A stretch of 64,000 nt of DNA from Fluviibacter phosphoraccumulans_A (GTDB lineage Bacteria; Pseudomonadota; Gammaproteobacteria; Burkholderiales; Rhodocyclaceae). The notes beneath the pieces were generated by a model. That model was not told the DNA's origin. It made no database searches and worked only from the letters and a program-made list of their open reading frames with translations. Location of the stretch: NCBI GenBank assembly GCA_036287865.1, contig CP126743.1, positions 620,001 to 684,000 on the forward strand, written 5' to 3'. Position numbers and translations under genes: made by a program. Below are positions 8,582 to 16,870 of this stretch, piece by piece. Each line of letters starts with the position of its first letter. The stretch's first letter is position 1.

Positions 8582-9262
8582 TTACTTCATCTGACGCTGG
8601 AGGATGTTCGAAAACTCTTCCATGAAGGATTCAAAGCGCGAAGCCAGGCGGTCGATATCATACGAGAAGCGGTTGTACGCAACTACAGCAGGAATCGCCG
8701 CGAATAGACCGATGGCCGTAGCGACCAGCGCTTCAGCAATACCTGGCGCAACAGACGATAGCGTGGCCTGGCCGACGTTGGATAGTCCGCGGAAGGCGTG
8801 CATGATGCCCCAGACCGTGCCAAATAGGCCAACGTACGGCGATACCGAACCCGTCGATGCCAGGAAGGCAAGGTGCGATTCGATACGATCCAGTTCGCGC
8901 TGGTAGGTAGCGCGCATCGCGCGGCGTGAGCCATCAATAATGTCCTTAGACTCCAGAAGGTGCTGGTCGCGTAGTTTGTTGAACTCGTGCAGTCCCGATT
9001 CGAAGATACGCTCTAGTGCGCCGGCGTTGTGTCGGTCATTGAGCGCGGCCTGGTACAGGTCGTTCAGGCTGCTGCCCGACCAGAAAGAAGCTTCGAATTC
9101 GGCAGCTTTACGTTTTTCTGCGCGGATCGTCATCCACTTCAGAAAGATGTAATACCACGACATGAAGGACACAATAAGCAGCAGGAGCATGATGCCCTGT
9201 ACAACGGGCCCGGCGTTAAATACCAGGCTGAGAATAGACATGTCTTGATTAGGAGGGTTCAT
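8582..9262 (-). CDS. tolQ: Tol-Pal system protein TolQ (ExbB family)
   Basis: Polytopic inner membrane protein that forms the proton channel with TolR. The 226-residue product has three membrane helices: about residues 17-38 (GIMLLLLIVSFMSWYYIF), about 135-160 (STGSVSPYVGLFGTVWGIMHAF) and about 170-195 (ALVATAIGLFAAIPAVVAYN), the last two carrying the conserved Thr-rich ExbB/TolQ motifs. The start overlaps the ybgC stop by four bases. A second Met at residue 8 is a possible alternative start. Confidence 0.96.
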   Translation of the reverse strand: MNPPNQDMSILSLVFNAGPVVQGIMLLLLIVSFMSWYYIFLKWMTIRAEKRKAAEFEASFWSGSSLNDLYQAALNDRHNAGALERIFESGLHEFNKLRDQHLLESKDIIDGSRRAMRATYQRELDRIESHLAFLASTGSVSPYVGLFGTVWGIMHAFRGLSNVGQATLSSVAPGIAEALVATAIGLFAAIPAVVAYNRFSYDIDRLASRFESFMEEFSNILQRQMK

Positions 9263-9684
9263 GATGCGTCGCTAGGTTGTAGTTGGCTGTACAGCCAGTC
9301 AGGAATAGAAATGGGTCGAAGGGTCTTCAAGTTGACACAGGCGAGTTTAACGTCGCCGGTGACGAGCGTTTCGCGGGTGCCTTCTGTATTAAGACGATCG
9401 ACCCATTGCTCGAATTGCATTTGAGCTCTGCCCAGGTGCGTGAGTTTCAGTCCGGCTTCGAGACTGTCATCTAATTGGGCGGGGCGTTTGTAATCGGCGT
9501 GCACCGATTTGACAACAAAGACGATGTCTTCGGCTTTGAGCAGATCCGTCTGGTTGTGGCCGAGTGTGCGTAACCACTCGGTACGACAACGCTCAAAGAA
9601 TTTGAGGTAGTTGGCGTAATAGACCACGCCACCGGCATCGGTGTCTTCGTAATAAATACGTACCGGATGGTGAAAGACGGTCAT
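9259..9684 (-). CDS. ybgC: Tol-Pal-associated acyl-CoA thioesterase YbgC
   Basis: Hot-dog fold thioesterase usually found at the head of tol-pal operons. I start it at the ATG at 9684 (MTVFHHPVRIYYEDTDAGGV), two bases after the ruvB stop; the frame stays open further upstream inside ruvB but lacks family sequence there. The catalytic motif YYEDTDAGGVVYYANYLKFF (about residues 11-30) is complete. Product is 141 residues, the normal size. Its stop overlaps the tolQ start, and the close join to ruvB suggests one long transcript from yebC/ruvC through tol-pal. Confidence 0.95.
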   Translation of the reverse strand: MTVFHHPVRIYYEDTDAGGVVYYANYLKFFERCRTEWLRTLGHNQTDLLKAEDIVFVVKSVHADYKRPAQLDDSLEAGLKLTHLGRAQMQFEQWVDRLNTEGTRETLVTGDVKLACVNLKTLRPISIPDWLYSQLQPSDAS

Positions 9685-9685
9685 T

Positions 9686-10765
9686 TTAGCGTGGCTCCGA
9701 TTCTTGCCAGAGCGGCATATTGCTTTCATCAGCAGGCGCCTGCAGGCCGAGATGGTGATACACACGACTGGTGGCTACGCGGCCACGTGGCGTGCGTTGC
9801 AGATACCCTTGCTGAATGAGGAAGGGCTCCAATACATCTTCGATGGTATCGCGTGCTTCGCCAATCGCTGCAGCCAGGTTATCAACGCCCACCGGGCCGC
9901 CACCAAATTTCTCAATAACGGCGAGTAATAGTTTGCGATCCATCAGGTCCAGACCCATAGGGTCTACATCCAGCATAGCCAGTGCCGCATCGGCGGTGCG
10001 TGCATTAATGCCGCCTTGTTGTTCGGGCGCGCGAATTTCAGCGTAGTCGCGTACGCGACGTAGCAACCGGTTGGCAATACGCGGGGTGCCCCGTGAGCGC
10101 TTGGCGATTTCCAGCGCGCCATCGTCGGCGAGTGCCAGTTCTAGCAGTCGTGCTGAACGGGCGACGATCTGTTGCAGATCATCCGGTGCGTAAAACTCTA
10201 GCCGCGCCACAATGCCGAAACGGTCACGTAACGGGTTAGTGAGCATGCCGGCACGGGTAGTAGCGCCGACCAGGGTGAACGGCGGCAAATCCAGTTTCAC
10301 TGAGCGGGCGGCGGGGCCTTCGCCGATCATGATATCGATCTGGTAATCCTCAAGTGCCGGGTAGAGAATTTCTTCGACTACCGGTGAGAGGCGGTGAATC
10401 TCATCGATGAACAGCACATCGTGCGGTTCCAGATTGGTGAGCAGTGCCGCCAGATCGCCCGGACGTTCGAGCACGGGGCCGCTGGTCTGACGCAGATTCA
10501 CACCCAGTTCGTGCGCGATGATGTGCGCCAGCGTGGTTTTGCCGAGGCCTGGTGGGCCAAACAGCAGCACGTGATCCAGCGCATCGCCGCGTTTTTTAGC
10601 CGCTTCGATAAAGAGGCCGAGTTGATCGCGCACCTTGTGCTGGCCTGTGTAATCGGTCAGACGTTTCGGGCGCAGCGCACGCTCTAGGGCCTCTTCCTGT
10701 CGGGAGGCGCTGTTCGGGGTAATCAGCCGGTCGGCGCCGGCAGCGAAATCGTCTGTTTCGATCAC
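9686..10765 (-). CDS. ruvB: Holliday junction branch migration helicase RuvB
   Basis: AAA+ motor that drives branch migration with RuvA. The 359-residue product has Walker A GPPGLGKTTLAHI (about residues 70-82), Walker B FIDEIHRLSP, sensor GATTRAGMLTNPLRDRFG, and a C-terminal winged-helix domain (IQQGYLQRTPRGRVATSRVYHHLG). Slightly longer than average owing to short terminal extensions. It is separated from ruvA by one membrane-protein gene, whose stop overlaps the ruvB start by four bases. Confidence 0.97.
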   Translation of the reverse strand: MIETDDFAAGADRLITPNSASRQEEALERALRPKRLTDYTGQHKVRDQLGLFIEAAKKRGDALDHVLLFGPPGLGKTTLAHIIAHELGVNLRQTSGPVLERPGDLAALLTNLEPHDVLFIDEIHRLSPVVEEILYPALEDYQIDIMIGEGPAARSVKLDLPPFTLVGATTRAGMLTNPLRDRFGIVARLEFYAPDDLQQIVARSARLLELALADDGALEIAKRSRGTPRIANRLLRRVRDYAEIRAPEQQGGINARTADAALAMLDVDPMGLDLMDRKLLLAVIEKFGGGPVGVDNLAAAIGEARDTIEDVLEPFLIQQGYLQRTPRGRVATSRVYHHLGLQAPADESNMPLWQESEPR

Positions 10766-11823
10766 AGGCGCTCCGCATGCGTGATGCTATTACGATGATT
10801 GAGCCACTGGTTGGTTACGGCAACGGCCAGCGCCAGGAGCGTGGGGCCGATAAAAATACCGACAAAACCAAAACCGATAATGCCGCCAAAGGTACCGAGA
10901 GCAATGAGCAAGAAGGGCAGGTTGGCCGTATGCGCAATCAGCACCGGCCGTACCACGTTATCGACGCTGCTGATGCCGGCTGCGCCCCAGGTCACCATGA
11001 AAATGGCCCAGCCGGTAAGGCTATGATCGTAAAGCCAGTAAGCTGCCCCCAGCCAGATGAGCACGGGGCCGGCCGGTAGCATCGAGGTCAGGAAGGTTGC
11101 TGCACCGAGGAGACCGGCATTAGGTACGCCGGCAATTTTGAAACCTACATAGGCCATCAGACCTTGCGCGGCAGTCGTGCCGAGAATCCCGACCATGACA
11201 CCGATGATGGTTTTGCCGGCCACGTCGACTATGTGCGTGCCGATGTCACCACTGAGACGGCGAGCGGCATTACGTAGCCACATCGACCACTGTTCGCCAT
11301 CACGATAGGCGAAGAAGGCAATAAAGATCGCCAAAAGAATTTGCAGTACGCCGTTGACCACGCCGGTGGCAATGCCAGTAATCAAACGCTTTGCGGGTTC
11401 ATAAACACGTTGGAGTAGTTCGGTGCCGCTGTTGGCATCATTGAGCAGGTGGCTCCAGTAGGTCTGGATGTGTTCACCGACCAAAGGAAGCCCCAGCATC
11501 CAGCCAGGTGGGTCGCCTAAACCATTCTGGAAGCGGTCTTTCAATGTTTCGACAAGGATGGCCCCCGCCTTGGTGACCTGGCCACCGAGGAAGAAAGTGG
11601 GTATCAGAATGACCACGGTGAGTAGCAGGGTCATAATAGCTGCGGCCAGCGTTTTGCGGTTCCCCAGTTTTTTGACCAGCCAGGAATAAGGCATCCAGCT
11701 GGCCACCACAATAATGAGTGCCGTAAGCGGTGGCGACAGAAAAGGGCGTAACACCCAGAGCACGCCCACAATCAGCAGCACAATGATCGTAATGCGGGAG
11801 ATCTGTAGTCCGGGTGAATACAT
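10762..11823 (-). CDS. AI-2E family (PerM/YdiK-like) membrane protein
   Basis: A 353-residue polytopic inner membrane protein of the AI-2E/UPF0118 family. Seven or eight hydrophobic segments are visible, including paired N-terminal helices (ISRITIIVLLIVGVLWVL and LIIVVASWMPYSWLV), and C-terminal ones typical of the family (FLLIALGTFGGIIGFGFVGIF, followed by IGPTLLALAVAV). Family members are linked to autoinducer-2 export or sodium/proton exchange, but the substrate here is unknown. It is inserted between ruvA and ruvB and overlaps the ruvB start, so it is co-transcribed with the recombination genes. Confidence 0.88.
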   Translation of the reverse strand: MYSPGLQISRITIIVLLIVGVLWVLRPFLSPPLTALIIVVASWMPYSWLVKKLGNRKTLAAAIMTLLLTVVILIPTFFLGGQVTKAGAILVETLKDRFQNGLGDPPGWMLGLPLVGEHIQTYWSHLLNDANSGTELLQRVYEPAKRLITGIATGVVNGVLQILLAIFIAFFAYRDGEQWSMWLRNAARRLSGDIGTHIVDVAGKTIIGVMVGILGTTAAQGLMAYVGFKIAGVPNAGLLGAATFLTSMLPAGPVLIWLGAAYWLYDHSLTGWAIFMVTWGAAGISSVDNVVRPVLIAHTANLPFLLIALGTFGGIIGFGFVGIFIGPTLLALAVAVTNQWLNHRNSITHAERL

Positions 11824-11847
11824 GCGCAGGTTCCTTGGTTGTGCCGG

Positions 11848-12444
11848 TTATTTCAAACCGGACAACTGTTTCAGGGCAAGGCGAATGGCATCGGTCGTGC
11901 TGACACCGGCAGGGAGTGCTTTTGTGGCACTTTGTGCCTCGCGGGCATTGTAGCCGAGAGCGACCAGTGCATCGATGGTGTCTTGCAACGGGTCAGTCGC
12001 AACACTATGGCCTGCGATTATGGCGGCCGCATTTCCGGCAACGAGATCCAGCTTGCCCTTCAACTCGAGCAGTAGGCGCTCGGCAGTTTTTTTGCCAATA
12101 CCCGGAATCCGCGTAAAGCAGGCAACGTCCTGGCGGGCAATGGTAGCTGCAAGCTCATCCACGCTGAGACCGGAAAGTACCGCAAGCGCCATACGCGCAC
12201 CGACACCGGAGATCTTGATCAGCTGACGAAAGGCGGCGCGTTCGCTGTCGCTTAAAAAGCCATAAAGAAAATGGCCGTCTTCGCGGACAGCCATGTGAAT
12301 GTGCAAGGTCACCGGTGCATCGAGTGCCGGCAGCTCGCAGAAGGTGTTCATCGACACGTCGACTTCATAACCCACGCCCTGCACATCAATCAGGACAGCA
12401 GGGGGTTGTTTGGCAATGAGTCGCCCGCTCAGGCGTCCGATCAT
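11848..12444 (-). CDS. ruvA: Holliday junction DNA helicase subunit RuvA
   Basis: Tetrameric junction-binding protein that loads RuvB. The 198-residue product starts MIGRLSGRLIAKQPP (OB-fold domain), has two helix-hairpin-helix motifs (LIKISGVGARMALAVLSGL and FTRIPGIGKKTAERLLLEL) and a C-terminal domain that touches RuvB (DALVALGYNAREAQSATKAL). Size is normal. The start overlaps the ruvC stop by four bases. Confidence 0.97.
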   Translation of the reverse strand: MIGRLSGRLIAKQPPAVLIDVQGVGYEVDVSMNTFCELPALDAPVTLHIHMAVREDGHFLYGFLSDSERAAFRQLIKISGVGARMALAVLSGLSVDELAATIARQDVACFTRIPGIGKKTAERLLLELKGKLDLVAGNAAAIIAGHSVATDPLQDTIDALVALGYNAREAQSATKALPAGVSTTDAIRLALKQLSGLK

Positions 12445-13064
12445 GATGCGGCTCTCCGGGAGGGGGTTGTTTGGCTAATGCGCACCTTGTTGAGTAGCTC
12501 GCTATCGGCCAGAGCGAGTAGGCGGCCACCGCGCTGACGTCGGCCTGGCGCAGCCAGTTGACACAGATCTTGCGAGCCATGCGCGTGGCAGATGGCGCAG
12601 GCCAGTGCATCGGCGGCATCGCTGCCGGGTTCGCCGGGTAGCGTCAGCAAACGCATCACCATGTGGGCCACCTGTTGTTTGGCCGCTTTACCGTGCCCCA
12701 CCACCGATTGTTTTACCTGCAGTGCCGTGTATTCACTCACTGGTAGCCCCCGGGCAACCAGTGCCGTAATGGCTGCGCCGCGCGCCTGGCCAAGTAGCAG
12801 GGTGGATTGCGGATTCACGTTGGAGAAAACCTGTTCCACAGCAGCGATATCGGGTTGATAGGTGCCAATAATTTCAGTAATGCCGGCATACAGTGTGTGC
12901 AGGCGTTCGGGAAGACGTTGATTGCCATCGGATTTAATGCAGCCGCTGGCGATGTAACGTAATTTCTGCCCTTGCATTTCGATCATGCCAAATCCGGTCA
13001 TGCGCAGACCCGGATCAATCCCGAGAATGCGCGTAACCGTCGACAATGAATCAGGCCTCGTCAA
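12441..13064 (-). CDS. ruvC: Crossover junction endonuclease RuvC
   Basis: Dimeric nuclease that resolves Holliday junctions. Catalytic acidic residues fall in the expected motifs: ILGIDPGLRMTGFG (first Asp), AVEQVFSNVNPQS (Glu), and AADALACAICHAHG (last Asp). At 207 residues it is longer than the usual 165-185 because of an N-terminal dozen residues and a C-terminal basic tail after CHAHG. The start at 13064 lies inside the 3' end of yebC (14-base overlap). Order yebC-ruvC-ruvA is common in proteobacteria. Confidence 0.95.
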   Translation of the reverse strand: MTRPDSLSTVTRILGIDPGLRMTGFGMIEMQGQKLRYIASGCIKSDGNQRLPERLHTLYAGITEIIGTYQPDIAAVEQVFSNVNPQSTLLLGQARGAAITALVARGLPVSEYTALQVKQSVVGHGKAAKQQVAHMVMRLLTLPGEPGSDAADALACAICHAHGSQDLCQLAAPGRRQRGGRLLALADSELLNKVRISQTTPSRRAAS

Positions 13065-13779
13065 AAACAGCGCTGGTGTACACGGCCTGAACGTCGTCCA
13101 GGGATTCGATAGCGTCGATCAGTTTTTGCATCTTGGCCGCATCGTCGCCGGTGAGTTCGGTTTCGTTGAGCGGACGCATCGTCACTTCGGCCATTTTCGG
13201 TTTAAAGCCGGCAGCAGTCAGCGCTTCCTGTACTGTGCCAAAATCATTCGGTGGGCACATGACTTCGAGTGCGCCATCTTCATGGGTGAGTACGTCATCT
13301 GCGCCTGCTTCAATGGCGGTATCCATTAGTTTGGCTTCATCGGTGCCTGGGGCAAACAGAAACTGCCCGCAATGCTGAAACTGGAATGCCACGCAGCCAT
13401 CGGTGCCCAGATTGCCACCATGCTTGGAGAAAGTGTGGCGCACATCGGCAACGGTGCGGGTTTTGTTGTCGGTCAGGCAGTCTACGATCACCGCGGCACC
13501 ATTGGTGCCGTAGCCTTCGTAGCGCAGTTCAACGTATTCAACGCCTTCCAGCTCGCCGGCGCCCTTTTTAACGGCGCGGTCGATATTGTCGGCAGGCATG
13601 TTGACGCCTTTGGCACGGTCGATCGCCATGCGCAGGCGCGGGTTAAAGTTGATGTCGCCACCGCCCATTTTGGCGGCTACGGTAATTTCCTTGGCCAGAT
13701 GCGAGAAGACGCGTCCACGTTTTTCATCCTGGCGACCTTTACGGTGCTGGATATTGGCCCATTTACTATGCCCTGCCAA
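13051..13779 (-). CDS. yebC: YebC/PmpR family transcription and translation factor, TTG start
   Basis: YebC-family proteins bind DNA and have been linked to translation of proline-rich sequences. The family start MAGHSKWANIQHRKGRQD is encoded here from a TTG at 13779-13777, with a Shine-Dalgarno AGGTGA five bases before it; there is no ATG, and a GTG at 13788 would add three residues but would overlap the ribosome site. The body (LRMAIDRAKGVNMPADNIDRA, GYGTNGAAVIVDCLTDNKTR) is typical, and length (242 residues) is normal. It heads the minus-strand block leading into ruvC. Confidence 0.93.
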   Translation of the reverse strand: MAGHSKWANIQHRKGRQDEKRGRVFSHLAKEITVAAKMGGGDINFNPRLRMAIDRAKGVNMPADNIDRAVKKGAGELEGVEYVELRYEGYGTNGAAVIVDCLTDNKTRTVADVRHTFSKHGGNLGTDGCVAFQFQHCGQFLFAPGTDEAKLMDTAIEAGADDVLTHEDGALEVMCPPNDFGTVQEALTAAGFKPKMAEVTMRPLNETELTGDDAAKMQKLIDAIESLDDVQAVYTSAVFDEA

Positions 13780-14304
13780 ATTTTTCACCTAACCATTTGA
13801 TTGATAAGATATTTTTCAGATGGCTTTCCAGAAAAAATGTTCAAAAAAACACAATCGCACAACACTACTGAATTTAATCGAGACATTATCTCAAAAACCA
13901 GTGTGAAATGGGGGTGGGTCCCCGTGAATCATCAGATGGTTGTGGGTACGCTTAGTTAGTTAAGGATAGCTTTCGGTTCGAAGCTGACGTTGTTCACTTC
14001 TCCTAATCACAAGTTTTAGTGATGGTTCCGTATGTTTTGAGTCCTAGGTATAGAACTGACTCTTCAAAAACTAGCACCAAGCTGCATTCAGACGCGCATC
14101 GAATCCGCCTGCGATCGAACGCAGGCGGCCAACACCTGATCGCAAGCACTTTTCATGGAATTGCTTTACTCATAATGAAAGTGGCTTACAGCCGTTTGAT
14201 GCAGATCAATCTTTGGTGGAATAAGGGTTCGTAATTAAAAGGCCCACGATCAAAATATAAAATCACATACTATACTGCCGCAAATCGTTATATAGAGGCT
14301 TTTT
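13780..14304. other. Intergenic region between yebC and the cytochrome gene
   Basis: A 525-base stretch without a convincing gene. A 71-codon plus-strand ORF at 14019-14234 has no start site or protein-like pattern. It contains one strong hairpin (14105-14128) and, just before the cytochrome gene, a TATACT -10-like box near 14272 and a GAGG ribosome site. The region marks the left edge of the accessory stretch. Confidence 0.5.
14105..14128. repeat. Perfect 9-bp inverted repeat in intergenic region
   Basis: CCGCCTGCG and CGCAGGCGG flank a six-base loop ATCGAA. No T-run follows on either strand, so it does not look like a simple terminator. It could be an operator, an RNA hairpin in a leader, or an extragenic palindrome. 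Confidence 0.7.
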
Positions 14305-16308
14305 ATGAAACACCGGATCATCACATTACTCGTGGCGCTGCTCAGCTTTTCCACTTTAGCCACGGCTGCCCCGCAAACGGATCTTGTGAAGCAAAGTGAA
14401 TATCTGGCGCGCCTAGGTGACTGTGTCGCTTGTCATACCGCACACAATGGCAAACCAATGGCCGGCGGTCTTCCTTTTAAAACGCCATTTGGCACGCTAT
14501 ATTCCACAAACATAACGCCTGATAAAAAGACGGGTATCGGTAACTATAGCTTCGAACAATTCGACAAAACCATGCGCAAGGGTGTTGCCGCTGACGGCCA
14601 CAATCTCTGTCCCGCCATGCCTTATCCTTCGTATTCAAAAATGATGCAAAGCGACATGCAGGCGCTTTACGCCTACATGATGCAGGGCGTTGAAGCCGTT
14701 GAGCAGCCTAATAAGGCCAATGAAATGAGCATGCGCTGGGCGCTGAGCCTGTGGAATAAATTATTCCTCAATGACGGCACTTTCGTCGAAGACAATCAAC
14801 AGTCGGCACAATGGAATCGCGGTGCCTACATCGTGCATGGCTTGGGGCATTGCGGTTCCTGCCATACGCCTCGCGGGATTGCCTTTCAGGAAAAGACAAT
14901 GGGTCAGGCCGGCAAGGAGGGTAACTTGTTCCTCGCTGGTTCGACGGTTGATGCATGGCATGCCGTTAACCTACGTGGGATCTGGACGGAACCAGCCATC
15001 ATCGAATTCCTTAAGACCGGGCGTAACGACCACTCAACCGCCTTTGGCACCATGACTGAAGTCATCGGCCTGAGTACGCAGCATTTCAGCGATGACGATT
15101 TGCAGGCAATCGCTGTCTACCTCAAGTCGCTTCAATCATCACCGGGCGTCAAAGCTGAAGCAATAAAAACTGCTGCTCCTCAACCGGTCGGCGACAAGCT
15201 ATACAAAACCGCTGGGGGGCTTGGCTATGATCAGTTCTGTGCCACTTGCCATCGCCGCGATGGAAAAGGCATTTCAGGGCTGTTTCCACCACTTGCAGGT
15301 AATCGATCTATTCTGTCGGATGACCCGACTTCGGCCATTCACGTAACACTGAGCAGTTGGAAATCAGCATCTACCAAGGGACAGCCTCGTGTCGTTGGCA
15401 TGCCTGAATTCGGCACGCTGACCGATGACGAATTCGCGGACATCATTACCTTCATGCGGACGAGCTGGGGCAATCAGGCAAGTCCAGTTAATGCGTCTCA
15501 GGTAAAGAAGGTTCGCGACCAGATCGACCTTGCCAAGCCAACGACTACGAAGTTCAGTACACCACGATTTGCAAACATGCTTGAGTCCTCCAACCCGGAG
15601 CAGCTCGTTTACGGTATGCGCCTGATGACAGAAACCAAAGCGCTGCTTCCAGACAACGTTGGAAATGGTCTCAACTGCAGCAGCTGTCATTTGAATGGCG
15701 GTACAGTCGCAATGGCCTCACCTTTTGTGGGTGTCGCCGCGCAGTTCCCGCGCTATGCTGCTCGCGCCGGACGCGAGATCGATATCCAGGAGCGTATCAA
15801 CGGCTGCTTCAAACGTTCGATGAACGGCAAACATGTACCTAAGAACACCAAAGAAATGCAGGCTATGGTTGCCTACATGACCTGGATGAATCATAGTTAC
15901 AAAAAAGATGAGAAGATTCCCGGCCGCGGCATTGGAAAAATAGACACCGATCTAAAACCAAACACGACGAACGGCAAAAAGATCTACGAAGCCCAGTGTG
16001 CGGTCTGCCACGGCAAGGATGGTCAGGGCGTTAAGGCTGATGACGGTAGTTATGTATTCCCAGCCGTTTGGGGTGACAGCTCTTTCAGTATCGGTGCCGG
16101 TATGGCTCGTACTTATACGGCTGCCGCTTTCATCAAGCAGAATATGCCGATCGGTCACAACACCCGATTCCCGATGGGTCATGGCGGTCTTAGCGATCAG
16201 GATGCCGTTGATGTGGCCGAGTATTTTTCACACATTAATCGTCCGGATTTCGCCGATAAGCATAAGGATTGGCCGAATGGCGAAAAACCGAAGGATGCGC
16301 GTTATTGA
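14305..16308 (+). CDS. Pentahaem cytochrome c: dehydrogenase-type cytochrome fused to TsdA-like module
   Basis: Secreted c-type cytochrome of 667 residues with a signal peptide (about 1-22, ending TATAA) and five CXXCH haem sites: CVACH (40-44), CGSCH (183-187), CATCH (312-316), CSSCH (458-462) and CAVCH (565-569). The first three haems and their spacing match the cytochrome subunit of membrane-bound flavoprotein or quinoprotein dehydrogenases. The part from about 425 on resembles the dihaem thiosulfate dehydrogenase TsdA: NGGTVAMASPF, then RINGCFKRSMNGK, in which Cys501 lies where TsdA has its axial Cys ligand. No dehydrogenase subunit is adjacent. Start is the ATG after GAGG seven bases upstream; a terminator follows. 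Periplasmic electron transfer, possibly from thiosulfate or another sulfur compound, is inference. Confidence 0.82.
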   Translation: MKHRIITLLVALLSFSTLATAAPQTDLVKQSEYLARLGDCVACHTAHNGKPMAGGLPFKTPFGTLYSTNITPDKKTGIGNYSFEQFDKTMRKGVAADGHNLCPAMPYPSYSKMMQSDMQALYAYMMQGVEAVEQPNKANEMSMRWALSLWNKLFLNDGTFVEDNQQSAQWNRGAYIVHGLGHCGSCHTPRGIAFQEKTMGQAGKEGNLFLAGSTVDAWHAVNLRGIWTEPAIIEFLKTGRNDHSTAFGTMTEVIGLSTQHFSDDDLQAIAVYLKSLQSSPGVKAEAIKTAAPQPVGDKLYKTAGGLGYDQFCATCHRRDGKGISGLFPPLAGNRSILSDDPTSAIHVTLSSWKSASTKGQPRVVGMPEFGTLTDDEFADIITFMRTSWGNQASPVNASQVKKVRDQIDLAKPTTTKFSTPRFANMLESSNPEQLVYGMRLMTETKALLPDNVGNGLNCSSCHLNGGTVAMASPFVGVAAQFPRYAARAGREIDIQERINGCFKRSMNGKHVPKNTKEMQAMVAYMTWMNHSYKKDEKIPGRGIGKIDTDLKPNTTNGKKIYEAQCAVCHGKDGQGVKADDGSYVFPAVWGDSSFSIGAGMARTYTAAAFIKQNMPIGHNTRFPMGHGGLSDQDAVDVAEYFSHINRPDFADKHKDWPNGEKPKDARY

Positions 16309-16331
16309 CCTTGTTCATTACTCAGGCAGAA

Positions 16332-16359
16332 AAGGCTGTGCGTATGCGCAGCCTTTCTT
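16332..16359 (+). terminator. Terminator after the pentahaem cytochrome
   Basis: AAGGCTG pairs with CAGCCTT around a short GC-rich inner stem (TGCG-TAT-GCG), followed by TTCTT. It lies 23 bases past the cytochrome stop codon. Confidence 0.65.
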
Positions 16360-16458
16360 ATGATTTCTATGCCGGAAATTTAAATGACTGCTTTGGGTTG
16401 ATTTCGGCCAAAAGCAGCCTAATTCGTCTTGTAAGACAGAATGGCGCACAATCAAGGG

Positions 16459-16806
16459 ATGAGGCTAAGAAAGCTCCTGTCCATATTAGTCGCTCTGTGC
16501 GTCTTGTTCGCCCCCGTGGTGAGCAACGCGAGTGTTTCTGTGGATGTCCCTGTGGCGCACACGCAAGACCACAAAGCTGACTGCTACACGGTCACGGATT
16601 GCCATACATCGAATTCACATGACGGAATGCACCACTCTAGCTCAAAAGCCTCTCATAGCTGTTGTGCCGCATTTGTAGGCATCGTGCCTGACTCTAACCT
16701 AGTTCATACAGCCCAAGCGCCCGATGGGCTAATCCCGTTCAATCCTTCTTTAAGTTTGATTTCACGGATTGAATGGTTGTATCGCCCGCCTCGGCAAAAC
16801 TCCTAG
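16459..16806 (+). CDS. Small secreted His/Cys-rich protein, putative metal binding
   Basis: A product of about 115 residues with a signal peptide (MRLRKLLSILVALCVLFAPV, cleavage after SNA) and a short mature part holding many His and Cys residues (DCYTVTDCHT, DGMHHSSSKASHSCC) and ending in YRPPRQNS. Similar small exported proteins with a CC pair and a terminal RPPR motif are often found beside copper-handling genes; that link is from memory and the function is not established. I chose the ATG at 16459 because it directly precedes the signal peptide; an in-frame ATG at 16441 adds six residues. Next is a Met/His-rich membrane protein gene. Confidence 0.6.
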   Translation: MRLRKLLSILVALCVLFAPVVSNASVSVDVPVAHTQDHKADCYTVTDCHTSNSHDGMHHSSSKASHSCCAAFVGIVPDSNLVHTAQAPDGLIPFNPSLSLISRIEWLYRPPRQNS

Positions 16807-16870
16807 TAGCGCCCTTTTTAATTGAGCCTGTGCCATCGCACGGGTTGTTATGCCTATTTGGAGATTTGAT

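Noticed and set aside
14019..14234. 71-codon ORF in the gap before the cytochrome gene
   Set aside because: No ribosome site, no export signal or domain-like pattern, and a hairpin runs through it.
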